The notes below the pieces were generated by a model. It had not been told where the DNA came from. It ran no database searches and worked only from the letters and a program-made list of their open reading frames with translations. A program made the translations under genes and the position numbers. 64,000 nucleotides of DNA. Source: DSVZ01 sp037439785 (GTDB lineage: Bacteria > Verrucomicrobiota > Verrucomicrobiia > Limisphaerales > J093). The stretch spans positions 91,703-155,702 of the forward strand of contig JBBIVJ010000004.1 of NCBI GenBank assembly GCA_037439785.1. Direction: 5' to 3'. Of the stretch, positions 1 through 8,202 are shown piece by piece. Each line of letters begins with the position of its first letter. The stretch's first letter is position 1.

Positions 1-1
1 G

Positions 2-556
2 GCTGACCACGTGGTAAAACTGGAGCAACTGCGTGCCGAAGGCCGGCCCGCCGAATCGGTCCAGATCGAGAAAGACATCCGTGGGATGGGCCTGCGGATA
101 CAGGAACTGGCCGCGCAACTGCTCAAGGCCAGGCAGGTGCTCGCGGACTGGGTGGCCCAATCCGATCGCCCACGTGCCGAAGGCCGGCCCGCCGGGGAAG
201 CCGCGCTCAAGGAACGCATCCTTCAAATCGAACGGGAAATGCGGGAACTGGGTGCGCGCGTGCGCCAGGCGCAGCCCCTCGCGTCACGTCCCGAACCCGA
301 ACCGCCCGCGCCCGAGGCGCGGGAACGGCACCTGCGCGTGGCCATCGAGCATCTGCACGCCGCCGGTCTGCACGAGCTGGCCGAACGCCTGGAACGCGAG
401 CGGATCCGCGGCGGCGGACCGGAGGGCCGGCAGCTTCTCCAGTTGCAACCACTGCGCGAGGAGTTGCGCCGGCTGCGGGCCGGGCAGGAGGAACTCCACC
501 AGGCCCTGCGGCGCCTGAATGAGCGCGTCGAGCGGATCCAAGCCGGGGCCCGCTGA
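2..556 (+). CDS. C-terminal part of a coiled-coil repeat protein (5' end outside window)
   Basis: The reading frame is open to the window edge, so the GTG at 11 is probably internal and the gene starts upstream. The visible part (about 185 residues) is rich in Glu, Arg, Leu and Gln and has heptad-like spacing, as in a coiled coil. The phrase RAEGRPA occurs twice, 47 residues apart, encoded by an exact 22-bp repeat. A Pro-rich linker (PEPEPPAPEA) leads into a segment beginning HLRVAIEHLHAAGLHELAER, then another coiled coil up to the stop. HLHAAGLHE-type helical segments occur in uncharacterised verrucomicrobial and planctomycete proteins near sigma/anti-sigma genes; that comparison is from memory. 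No enzymatic motif is seen and the function is unknown. Confidence 0.6.
   Translation, partial: ADHVVKLEQLRAEGRPAESVQIEKDIRGMGLRIQELAAQLLKARQVLADWVAQSDRPRAEGRPAGEAALKERILQIEREMRELGARVRQAQPLASRPEPEPPAPEARERHLRVAIEHLHAAGLHELAERLERERIRGGGPEGRQLLQLQPLREELRRLRAGQEELHQALRRLNERVERIQAGAR
32..194 (+). repeat. Two in-frame exact 22-bp direct repeats
   Basis: The same 22 bases (beginning cgtgccgaaggccggcc) occur at 32-53 and 173-194. The spacing is 141 bp, exactly 47 codons, so both copies encode RAEGRPA in the same frame. This points to an internal duplication of a repeat module in the coiled-coil protein. Confidence 0.85.
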
Positions 557-608
557 CCCTTCCCGCCGTTGGCGCCGGTGACGGGCCGCCAGACGGCAAG
601 GCCGGGGG

Positions 609-2492
609 TCAGAGTTCGACCTGCATCCCCAGCTCGACCACGCGGTTGGCCGGCAGGCCGAAAAAGGCGGTGGGGCTGAGGTTGTTTCGGGACAGGAAGG
701 CGAACACGCGCTGCCGCCAGGAGGTGGGCCAGCGGGCGCCGGCGCGGCAGACGATGCTCTCGCGGCTCAAGAAAAAGGTGGTTTCGGAAAGTTTGAGCTG
801 GAGGTTGTGTTCGCTGCAGAGCCGGAGGATGTCGCTCATCTTCGCCTCCTCCATGAAGCCGTAGCGGACGATGACGCGGTAGAAGCCCTGGCCGTGACGG
901 ATGATCTCCAGCCGTTCGGCGGCGGGCACGCGCGGTTCCTCCTCGATTTTGATGGTGAGCAGAATCACGCGCTCGTGGAGGACGCGGTTGTGTTTGAGGT
1001 TGTGGAGCAGGGCCAGGGGCGTGCCGGTGGGGCTGCCGGACATGAAGACCGCCGTGCCGCCCACGCGCTGGGGTTGGCGCTCCTCGACATCGGCCAGGAA
1101 CAGGTCAAAGGGCAGCAGGCTGGACTCCAGGCGGTCGCGGAGGCGTCGGCGGCCCCAGTTCCAGGTGCGCATCAGGGCGTAGAGGAGGGCGCCGATCAGG
1201 ACCGGAAACCAGCCGCCCTCGGGGAACTTGAGCAGGTTGGCGCCCAGGAAGGGCAGTTGCAGGAGGCAGAAGCCGGCGCACAGGGCCAGGGTGCGTCCGT
1301 GGCTCCAGTTCCAGAGCCGCCGGGCAGCGAAGTAGAACAGCAGCGTCGTGATCAACATGGTCAGCACCACGGCGATGCCGTAGGCGGCGGCCAGCCGGCT
1401 GGAGCTTTGGAAGCCGGCCACCAGGCTCAGGCAGGCCAGCAGCAAGAGCCAGTTGGCCAGCGGCACATAAATCTGACCGCGCTCGGTGTGGGAGGTGTGG
1501 CGGATTTCCACCCGCGGCAGGGAGCCCAGTTGCACCGCCTGCATGGTCAGGGAAAAGGTTCCGGAAATCAGGGCCTGGGAGGCGATGATGGCCGCCGCCG
1601 TGGCCAGGGCCAGCAGGGGCCACAACGCCCACTCGGGGGCCAGACGGTAGAAGGGGTTGACGGCCGCCGTCGGGTCCCGCAGCAGCAGGGCGCCCTGGCC
1701 CAGGTAGTTCAAAAACAGCGCCGGCATCACCACCAGGAACCACGCCCGCCGGATGGGGCGCAGCCCGAAGTGCCCCATGTCCGCGTACAGCGCCTCGCCC
1801 CCGGTCAACACCAGGAACACTGCCCCGAGGACCTTGAAGGCCATCCAGCCTTCCTCCACCACAAACGTCACCCCATGGACCGGGTTCACCGCCCGCAGCA
1901 CCCCGGGATGGCGCACCACCTCCGCAAGCCCCAGCCCGGCGATGGCCACAAACCAGACCAGCATCACCGGCCCGAACACCCGTGCCACGCCGCTGGTGCC
2001 GAAGCGCTGAATCCAGAACAAACCCACCAGGATGGCCATCGCCAGCGGGACCACGTACGGCGCCAGCTCCTCCGTGGCCACCTTCAAGCCCTCCATCGCG
2101 CCGAGCACCGTGATGGGCGGGGTGATCATGCCGTCCCCGTACATCAGCGCCGCCCCGAACACCCCCAGGGCGGTGAACCCCAGCGCCGTGCGCCCGCGAC
2201 GCGCCCGCTCGGGAAAGGCCAGCGCCAGCAGCGCCAACGGTCCGCCCTCCCCCTTGTTGTCGGCCCGGCAGATGAACGCCAGGTACTTGACCGAAATGAT
2301 CAGGAGCAGCGACCAGAAGATCAGGGAGAGCACGCCCAGTACGTTGACCGCGTTCAGCGCCACCCCATGCCCCGGGGCGAAACACTCGCGCAGGGCGTAG
2401 AGCGGGCTGGTCCCGATGTCCCCAAAGACCACCCCCAGCGCACCCACGGTCAGCCAACGACTGCGCGCGCCAGGGTCTGCGGGTTCCGTCAT
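609..2492 (-). CDS. kup: Kup-family potassium uptake transporter
   Basis: Low-affinity K+ uptake system of the KUP/HAK/KT family, acting in the cytoplasmic membrane by K+/H+ symport. The 627-residue length matches the family (about 620-630). The signature GVVFGDIGTSPLYAL lies near residue 20, followed by about a dozen hydrophobic segments and a soluble C-terminal domain of about 150 residues, as in E. coli Kup. The ATG at 2492 gives the short N-terminus (MTEPADPGARSRWLTVG) usual for the family; a 53-residue extension upstream is possible but looks like non-coding Arg/Pro-rich sequence. It is divergent from the TPR gene at 2650, so 2493-2649 should hold both promoters. The family assignment is very safe. 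Confidence 0.95.
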   Translation of the reverse strand: MTEPADPGARSRWLTVGALGVVFGDIGTSPLYALRECFAPGHGVALNAVNVLGVLSLIFWSLLLIISVKYLAFICRADNKGEGGPLALLALAFPERARRGRTALGFTALGVFGAALMYGDGMITPPITVLGAMEGLKVATEELAPYVVPLAMAILVGLFWIQRFGTSGVARVFGPVMLVWFVAIAGLGLAEVVRHPGVLRAVNPVHGVTFVVEEGWMAFKVLGAVFLVLTGGEALYADMGHFGLRPIRRAWFLVVMPALFLNYLGQGALLLRDPTAAVNPFYRLAPEWALWPLLALATAAAIIASQALISGTFSLTMQAVQLGSLPRVEIRHTSHTERGQIYVPLANWLLLLACLSLVAGFQSSSRLAAAYGIAVVLTMLITTLLFYFAARRLWNWSHGRTLALCAGFCLLQLPFLGANLLKFPEGGWFPVLIGALLYALMRTWNWGRRRLRDRLESSLLPFDLFLADVEERQPQRVGGTAVFMSGSPTGTPLALLHNLKHNRVLHERVILLTIKIEEEPRVPAAERLEIIRHGQGFYRVIVRYGFMEEAKMSDILRLCSEHNLQLKLSETTFFLSRESIVCRAGARWPTSWRQRVFAFLSRNNLSPTAFFGLPANRVVELGMQVEL

Positions 2493-2649
2493 GGTGAATG
2501 GTGGTCGTCCCGGAGCGGCCCGGTCGCCGGCGGTAGTATGGGCCAGGGGCGCGAGACCTGGCAACGACCGGTTGCCCTCCGCGCCGGCGCAGACCCGGCT
2601 CCGGGTACTCCGCACTTGCCGGGGGGGAACGTCGCGCCATGCTCGCCCC

Positions 2650-4548
2650 ATGACACAGGCCCCGAGCTGGCGGGAGCGCCTGGGCGAGCGGCTGGCGGAT
2701 TATCCGCTGCTGCGAACCCTGTTGTTCAACCCCTGGTTTGCCCTGGCCTTCAGCCTGGTCTCCCTGCTGGCGCTGACGGCGGTGATCAGCCTGCCCAAGT
2801 TCTGGGTGAGCACCCCCCCGGGCATTCAGCCGGTCATGCGGGTGAGCCTGCTGGACCGGGTGCAGGCACGTTCGCTCCGGGCCGCGGCGGAGCGGCACGC
2901 CGCCGCGGGTCGCCACCGCGAGGCCGCCCAGGCCTGGCAGGGAGCGGTCATGAACGACCCGGGCAACCTCGAGCTGCACCGGGCGATGTTTCGTCATCTC
3001 GCCGGCGCCCCCCTGCTGCCGCTGACCCAGGTCAGCCGCGGTTTTTATCGCGTCAACTGGATGCTCCAACTCAGCGGCACCAATCGCGCGGACCTCGAAC
3101 TGGCCGCCCGGGCCCTCGACCACTACGGCCTGGCCGAAGACGTCTTCAGCCTGTTGGAGCCGACCGCCGGCGAGTTGTCCCCCTCCCTGGAACCGGCCTA
3201 CCTCAAGGCCCTGTTCCAGGTCGGCCGCTACGAGGAGTTCGGTCGCCGCTGGGACCAGCGTGCCGCCGGGGCCGCCCCCAGTGAGGATCCGCCGTTGACC
3301 CTTTGCCGTGCCGCCTACCTCGCCGGCTGGGGACCGGCCGAGGAGGCCCCCGCCCAGCGCGCGCGGTTGCGGGCCGCGCTCGAGGACCCCGAGCTGGGCA
3401 GCTACGCCTGCCGCCTGGAAATGACCGTGGCCGCCCGGCTCCTGGACCCGGAGGGTTACCGGGCCGCGATGCAACGGCTCGAACTCCGGGGCGAGGACCG
3501 CGCCACCGACCACGCCCGTTACTGGCGCCTGCTCAAGGCGGCGGGGCGCGTGGGGGAAGCCCGCGCCCTGGTTCGCAGCTTCAACCGCCCCCCCGACACC
3601 GCCTTTGATGTGGTCCAGGTGGCCGACGCCCTCAACGAGCTGGACCTCAAGGAAGACCTGCTGGCCTTCCTCCAGCGGCACGTGCTCGAGTTCGGCTACA
3701 GCCCCAACGTCTGGTCGGTGGCCGTCTGGTCCTCGTACGTGGACGCACTGGTGGCGGGAGCGCACTGGGAACAACTGCGCGAAGCGGCCCGCCAGATGCG
3801 CCTGTTGGCCGGCAACCAGGCGGTGCTGGGTGGGTTCAGCCACTTCCTGGAAGGGTGGGTGCTGCACGAACAGGGGGCCGGCGAGGCGGCCCGGACCGAA
3901 TTCCTCGAGGCCATCCGGCTGGGGTTCCCCATCGGTCGCGTCGGCCTGGGCGTGGCCCTGCGGCTGCTTCAACTGGGCTACCCGGACCTGGCCCTGCAAA
4001 CGCTGCTCCCGCTGGAGTCGCGTTTCGACAACGACCTCACCTACTGGCGGGCGGTCTTCCACGCCTGTTACCTCCAGCGCCAGGATGAAACCTTGTTGCT
4101 CCGGGCCGCGATGCGCGCCCACGAAGTGGCCCCCGACAGCCCGGAATGGAGGAACAACTACGCGGCCGCCCTGCTCATCAACCAGCGTCGCCCCGAACAG
4201 GCCGTGGCCCTGACCCTGGCCCAACTGCTCGCTGAGGGCACCCGCCGCCAGCCGGGTACCGTGATCAACCACGCCGTCGCCCTGAGCCTGAACCGGCGGT
4301 TCGACGAGGCTGCCGACCTGCTGAGGGAGGTGGACCCCGACCTGCTGACGCCGATGCAGCGCGAGGCCCACGATCTGGCCTGGCTGCAAATCCACCACGC
4401 GCAGGGCCGCTGGGCGGAGGTCCGCCGGGGGCTGGACCGGTTGCGCGAAGCCAGGCTTTTCCCCGGCCAGCAACGCTGGCTGGAAGGCATCCGCCGCGAC
4501 CTGCTCGAGGCCGAGGACCGGGCCACGGTCCGGGCCGGCCCACGTTGA
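2650..4548 (+). CDS. Membrane-anchored TPR-rich protein
   Basis: A 632-residue protein with a short cytoplasmic N-terminus, one clear transmembrane helix (about residues 25-50, around PWFALAFSLVSLLAL) and a long Ala/Leu/Arg-rich helical region. The helical pairs look like degenerate tetratricopeptide repeats (for example AAERHAAAGRHREAAQAWQG), which usually serve as protein-interaction scaffolds; the TPR call is by pattern only. The ATG at 2650 puts the membrane helix about 25 residues from the start; longer in-frame extensions run into the kup promoter region. It is divergent from kup and followed 113 bp later by the aldolase gene. No catalytic motif is seen and the role is unknown. Confidence 0.75.
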   Translation: MTQAPSWRERLGERLADYPLLRTLLFNPWFALAFSLVSLLALTAVISLPKFWVSTPPGIQPVMRVSLLDRVQARSLRAAAERHAAAGRHREAAQAWQGAVMNDPGNLELHRAMFRHLAGAPLLPLTQVSRGFYRVNWMLQLSGTNRADLELAARALDHYGLAEDVFSLLEPTAGELSPSLEPAYLKALFQVGRYEEFGRRWDQRAAGAAPSEDPPLTLCRAAYLAGWGPAEEAPAQRARLRAALEDPELGSYACRLEMTVAARLLDPEGYRAAMQRLELRGEDRATDHARYWRLLKAAGRVGEARALVRSFNRPPDTAFDVVQVADALNELDLKEDLLAFLQRHVLEFGYSPNVWSVAVWSSYVDALVAGAHWEQLREAARQMRLLAGNQAVLGGFSHFLEGWVLHEQGAGEAARTEFLEAIRLGFPIGRVGLGVALRLLQLGYPDLALQTLLPLESRFDNDLTYWRAVFHACYLQRQDETLLLRAAMRAHEVAPDSPEWRNNYAAALLINQRRPEQAVALTLAQLLAEGTRRQPGTVINHAVALSLNRRFDEAADLLREVDPDLLTPMQREAHDLAWLQIHHAQGRWAEVRRGLDRLREARLFPGQQRWLEGIRRDLLEAEDRATVRAGPR

Positions 4549-4587
4549 AGCCCGCCCCACGCCGCGGCCCGGCCTGCGCAATTGCCC

Positions 4588-4615
4588 TTTGCGGGGCCGC
4601 ACCACCCGTTATACT
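4588..4615 (+). promoter_or_regulatory. Candidate sigma-70-type promoter for the aldolase gene
   Basis: A strong -10 box, TATACT, at 4610-4615 is preceded 16 bp upstream by a weak -35 (TTTGCG, 4588-4593). The -10 lies 47 bp before the aldolase ATG. The box stands out in otherwise very GC-rich sequence. This is a by-eye call. Confidence 0.4.
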
Positions 4616-4661
4616 GCCCGGCCGGGCCGTCCCCTGGACGCCCCGCAGCATTGAAAAACCT

Positions 4662-5627
4662 ATGCCACTGACCCACACCCGCGATCTGTTCGCCAAGGCC
4701 CTCAAGGGCAAATACGCCCTGGGCGCCTTCAACGTGAACAACATGGAATTGCTCCAGGCCATCGTCGAGGCCTGCGAGGAGGAAAAGGCGCCCGTCATCC
4801 TCCAGATTTCCAAGGGCGCCCGCCAGTACGCCAACCCGGTGTACCTCAAGAAGCTCATCGAAGCGGCCATCAGCGTGTCCAACATCCCCATCGCCGTGCA
4901 TCTGGACCACGGCGACTCCATCGAGCTGTGCAAGCAGTGCATTGATGAAGGGTTCACCAGCGTCATGATTGACGGCAGCCACCTGCCCTTCGAGAAAAAC
5001 GTCGAACTCGCCAAACGCGTCGTGGACTACGCCCACAAACACAACTGCGTGGTCGAGGGCGAACTGGGTCAGTTGGTCGGCGCCCAGCACGACGACGGCG
5101 AGGAGGGCGGCGGCTACTCCAAGGGGGGCGTGTACACGCACCCGGACGAGGCGGTCGAGTTCGTCCGCCTCACCGGCGTGGATTCCCTGGCCGTGGCCAT
5201 CGGCAACAGCCACGGCGCCTACAAATTCAAGGGCCAGCAACACCTCGACATCGAACGGCTCAAGGCCATCAAAAAGGCCCTGGTGGACGCCGGCCTGGGC
5301 GATTACCCCCTGGTCCTGCACGGCGCTTCCAGCGTCCCCAAGGACATTGTCGCCGAAATCAACCGCTTCGGCGGCAAGCTGGGCGAGGACACCGCCGGCG
5401 TCCCCGAGGCGGACATCGAGATTGCCCGCCGCACCGGCTGCACCAAGGTGAACATTGACACCGACCTCCGCCTGGCCATGACCGCGGCCATCCGCCGCGT
5501 CTTCGCCGAGAATCCCAGGGAGTTCGACCCCCGCAAGTACCTCGGCCCCGCCCGCCAAAAGGTCAAGGAGCTGGTCCGCCACAAGGTCAAAAATGTCCTG
5601 TGCTGCGCCGGCCACGCCTTTGACTGA
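4662..5627 (+). CDS. fba: Class II fructose-bisphosphate aldolase
   Basis: Zinc-dependent cleavage and condensation of fructose 1,6-bisphosphate with GAP and DHAP, in glycolysis and gluconeogenesis. The protein has 321 residues. Visible motifs are GAFNVNN near residue 21, the catalytic and metal-binding HLDHGD (about 80-85), a GELG segment, the acidic loop QHDDGEEGGGYSKGGVYTHP, NSHG, LHGAS, and the phosphate-binding NIDTD. The ATG at 4662 lies right before the family's typical N-terminus. A candidate promoter sits upstream and a strong intrinsic terminator follows at 5652, so the gene is probably monocistronic. A tagatose-bisphosphate aldolase is the main alternative and cannot be excluded from motifs alone. 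Confidence 0.93.
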   Translation: MPLTHTRDLFAKALKGKYALGAFNVNNMELLQAIVEACEEEKAPVILQISKGARQYANPVYLKKLIEAAISVSNIPIAVHLDHGDSIELCKQCIDEGFTSVMIDGSHLPFEKNVELAKRVVDYAHKHNCVVEGELGQLVGAQHDDGEEGGGYSKGGVYTHPDEAVEFVRLTGVDSLAVAIGNSHGAYKFKGQQHLDIERLKAIKKALVDAGLGDYPLVLHGASSVPKDIVAEINRFGGKLGEDTAGVPEADIEIARRTGCTKVNIDTDLRLAMTAAIRRVFAENPREFDPRKYLGPARQKVKELVRHKVKNVLCCAGHAFD

Positions 5628-5651
5628 GCCGGTTGCGACGCTGCACGCTTC

Positions 5652-5679
5652 AAGGCGCGGTTCCAGCCGCGCCTTTTTT
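5652..5679 (+). terminator. Rho-independent terminator after the aldolase gene
   Basis: A nine-base stem (aaggcgcgg / ccgcgcctt) with a six-base loop (ttccag) is followed by more T residues, 25 bp after the aldolase stop codon. It has the classic shape for plus-strand transcription. Confidence 0.85.
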
Positions 5680-5752
5680 GTGCCACCGGGGGCGGGGGCG
5701 GGTACCCGCCCGGCCGGTTGCCGGCCCGCGAGCGGATCGTACTCTTGCGCGC

Positions 5753-6688
5753 ATGAAAGTCCTGGTCACCGGTGGTACGGGCTTTGTGGGCCGGGCGGTG
5801 GTGGCGGCGCAGGCCGGGGCCGGTCATGCCTGCCGGCTGCTGGTGCGTCAGCCGGCGGCCCCCCGCGCGCGCGAACTGGCCGGCCGTTATCCGGTCGAAC
5901 TGGTGGCCGGCGATGTGCTCGAACCGGACACCCTCCGGGCCGCCCTGCCCGGTTGCCAGGGGGTGGTGCACCTGGTGGGCATCATCAGCGAGGTGGGACG
6001 GAATACCTTTGAAAATGCCCACACCGTGGCCACGCGCCACGTGGTCGAGGCCGCGCGGGCTGCCGGCGCGAAACGGTTCCTCCACATGAGCGCCCTGGGC
6101 ACCCGCCCCCACGCCGCCTCCCGATACCATCAGACCAAATGGGCGGCGGAACAGACGGTGCGCGCCAGCGGGCTGGACTGGACGATACTCCGGCCCTCGC
6201 TCATCTACGGGCCGGAGGACCACTTCACCCGGCTGATGGCCGACCTGTCCCGCTGGTCGCCCGTGTTGCCGGTCATGGGGTCGGGCCAGGGCCGGCTCCA
6301 GCCCGTGGCCGTGGAAACCGTGGCCCTGGCCTTCGCGCGGGCCCTGACGCAGCCCGCCACCATCGGGTGCACCCTGGACTTGTGCGGGCCGGAGCGGCTG
6401 ACCTTCAACGAAGTACTCGACGCCATCCTGGCCGCGGTCGGACGGCACCGGCTGAAATGGCATCTCCCCCTGCCCGTGGCACGAGGGCTGGCGCGGGTGC
6501 TCGAGGCGGTCTTTCCCCGCCTGCTGGGCCGGGCCGCCCCCCTCAACCGCGATCAGTTGCTCATGCTCCAGGAGGACAACATCGGCGACCCCGCGCCCGC
6601 CCGGACCCTGCTGGACCTGCCCGTCGAGACCTTCCGGCAGGGGCTGGCCCGGTATCTGGGAGCGGCGACGCGCGTTCCTCCCGCCTAG
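5753..6688 (+). CDS. NAD(P)-binding atypical short-chain dehydrogenase/epimerase
   Basis: A 311-residue extended or atypical SDR. The N-terminal Rossmann motif is MKVLVTGGTGFVG, and the strand-4 region reads VHLVGI. The catalytic-type YxxxK is present as YHQTK. The overall pattern, including PSLIYGP and PVAVETVA, resembles the NDUFA9-like or NmrA-like subgroup, in which the fold binds NAD(P)H and may have a structural or quinone-related role rather than sugar epimerisation. The ATG at 5753 starts directly at the Rossmann strand. It is convergent with the HIT gene and the two 3' ends overlap by 4 bp. The substrate is unknown. Confidence 0.85.
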   Translation: MKVLVTGGTGFVGRAVVAAQAGAGHACRLLVRQPAAPRARELAGRYPVELVAGDVLEPDTLRAALPGCQGVVHLVGIISEVGRNTFENAHTVATRHVVEAARAAGAKRFLHMSALGTRPHAASRYHQTKWAAEQTVRASGLDWTILRPSLIYGPEDHFTRLMADLSRWSPVLPVMGSGQGRLQPVAVETVALAFARALTQPATIGCTLDLCGPERLTFNEVLDAILAAVGRHRLKWHLPLPVARGLARVLEAVFPRLLGRAAPLNRDQLLMLQEDNIGDPAPARTLLDLPVETFRQGLARYLGAATRVPPA

Positions 6689-7026
6689 CCCGGCGGCCAG
6701 CTCATCGCGCGGCCGCCCAACAGGTGCACGTGCAGATGGGGGACCGATTCCCCGCCGTCCGGGCCGTTGTTGAGGACGAGCCGGTAGCCGCCGGACAAAC
6801 CGAGTTGGCGCGCGACCTCCGCCGCCTTGAGCAACAGGTGGCCCAGCAGGGCCTGATCGGCTGCCGTGGCCTCCGCCAGGCGGGGAATGGCCCGCCGCGG
6901 CACCACGAGCACGTGGGTGGGCGCCTGGGGATTGATGTCGCGGAAGGCCACCACCTGGTCGTCCTCGTACACGATGTGGGCCGGGATTTCCCGGGCGCAG
7001 ATGCGCTCGAACATGGTCTTGCTCAT
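6685..7026 (-). CDS. HIT family protein (histidine-triad nucleotide hydrolase/transferase)
   Basis: A 113-residue HINT-type protein. It opens with FERICAREIPAHIVYEDD and ends with the histidine triad PHLHVHLLGGR, in which the middle His is the nucleophile on nucleoside phosphoramidates or adenylated substrates. NNGPDGGESV before the triad is typical of the PKCI/HINT branch. The ATG at 7026 (MSKTMFERIC) fits the family; a second Met four codons in is an alternative. It lies downstream of the DapA-family gene on the same strand with a 104-bp gap. Confidence 0.93.
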   Translation of the reverse strand: MSKTMFERICAREIPAHIVYEDDQVVAFRDINPQAPTHVLVVPRRAIPRLAEATAADQALLGHLLLKAAEVARQLGLSGGYRLVLNNGPDGGESVPHLHVHLLGGRAMSWPPG

Positions 7027-7130
7027 GGCAGCAGCAAACTTCCGGGCCGCTGCCGCCGGGTCAAGCGCGTTCGTGCCGGCCGGAGCCGGGCCGCCGCCCG
7101 GGCCGTCGCCCGCCGGGACCCCGCCGTCAT

Positions 7131-8069
7131 TCAGGCCGCCGCCGTTCCGGGCAGCAGGCCGCACCCTTCGAGCACCGCCCGGATTTGCTCCCGCTCGGCG
7201 GCGGCCAGCGGCTGCAGCGGCGCGGCCATGTGGTCGGCACAGACTCCCAGCAGGCTCAGCGCGCATTTGAGGGCCTTGAACACCCCCGCCGGATGCGCGC
7301 TGACCTGATAAATGCGCCCCAGCAACCGCAGTTGCGGCTGCAGACGGGCCACCGCTTCGGCCCGCCCGTCCCGTGCCGCCGCGCACAGGTCCACCAGCAG
7401 GCGCGGCCACAACAGCGCCCCGCCGTTTACGCCGCCGTGTCCCCCCGCCGCGAGGCCTTCCACCAGCAGCTCTTCCGGCCCCATGAGCACCGTCCAGTCC
7501 GGCCGCCGACGCGCCACCGCCGTGAGGGCGCGGAAACAGGCGAGGTCCCCCGAACTGTCCTTGATGCCCACAATGGCCGGCTCCTCGGCCAGCCGCTCGA
7601 CCGTGTGCACGGCGAACGTGAGCCGGGTGAACTGGGGGATGTTGTAGAGAAACACCGGCAAGGGGGAGGTGCGCCCCACCCGCCGGGCCAGGGCTTCCAA
7701 CTCCGCGGCGTCCGGCGGCAAGTAGGACGGCACCGAGAGCACCACGGCCTGGGCCCCGGCCTCCGCGGCCACATGGGCCAGTTGCAACGAATGGGCGGGG
7801 CAGGAGTCGGCGATGCCAATGAGCACCGGTACCCGGCCGCGGACCGCCCGGCAGGTGGCGGTGATCACCGCCCGCCGCAGTTCCAGGCTCAGACACGGGC
7901 CTTCCCCGGTGCTCCCCAGGGCGAAGACGCCGGCCACGCCGCCGGCCAGCACCCGCTCGATCTGGCGGACATGCGCCGCTTCATCCAGTTGCTCCGACTC
8001 GGTCAGCGGGGTAACCAATGGAGGGACAATGCCGCACAAGGGCCGCGGCAGGGTGGAGGAGGCCATCAT
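7131..8069 (-). CDS. DapA/NAL-family Schiff-base lyase (aldolase)
   Basis: A 312-residue class I aldolase of the dihydrodipicolinate synthase / N-acetylneuraminate lyase family, with a (beta/alpha)8 barrel. Visible are the GSTGEG loop, the catalytic Tyr in FLYNIP and the Schiff-base Lys in VGIKDSSGD. The family includes DapA, NanA and 2-keto-3-deoxy sugar-acid aldolases such as YjhH/YagE. A sugar-acid role is inferred because a YjhG-type dehydratase lies upstream on the same strand; in E. coli yjhG and yjhH are neighbours. It could also be a second DapA. The Met-Met start at 8069 is accepted without a clear ribosome binding site. Confidence 0.88.
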   Translation of the reverse strand: MMASSTLPRPLCGIVPPLVTPLTESEQLDEAAHVRQIERVLAGGVAGVFALGSTGEGPCLSLELRRAVITATCRAVRGRVPVLIGIADSCPAHSLQLAHVAAEAGAQAVVLSVPSYLPPDAAELEALARRVGRTSPLPVFLYNIPQFTRLTFAVHTVERLAEEPAIVGIKDSSGDLACFRALTAVARRRPDWTVLMGPEELLVEGLAAGGHGGVNGGALLWPRLLVDLCAAARDGRAEAVARLQPQLRLLGRIYQVSAHPAGVFKALKCALSLLGVCADHMAAPLQPLAAAEREQIRAVLEGCGLLPGTAAA

Positions 8070-8202
8070 GATGGAACTGGTGTGCCGGTTGAGCCGCCCG
8101 GACGCCCAAACGCCCGGCCGGACCCGGAGTGTGGGGAACGGCCGCGCGCGCGTCGAGGTCCGGGTGCGAGGGGCGTGGCCGGACGCGGGGCAGGGCGGCC
8201 GC

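Noticed and set aside
807..3284. Long open frame antisense to kup and extending into the TPR gene
   Set aside because: Gln/Gly/Arg/His-rich with no motif; it is the reverse complement of a very clear transporter gene. Such frames are expected at 70% G+C.
1105..4605. Very long minus-strand open frame through the TPR gene and kup
   Set aside because: It overlaps two well-supported genes in another frame or strand and has low-complexity composition.
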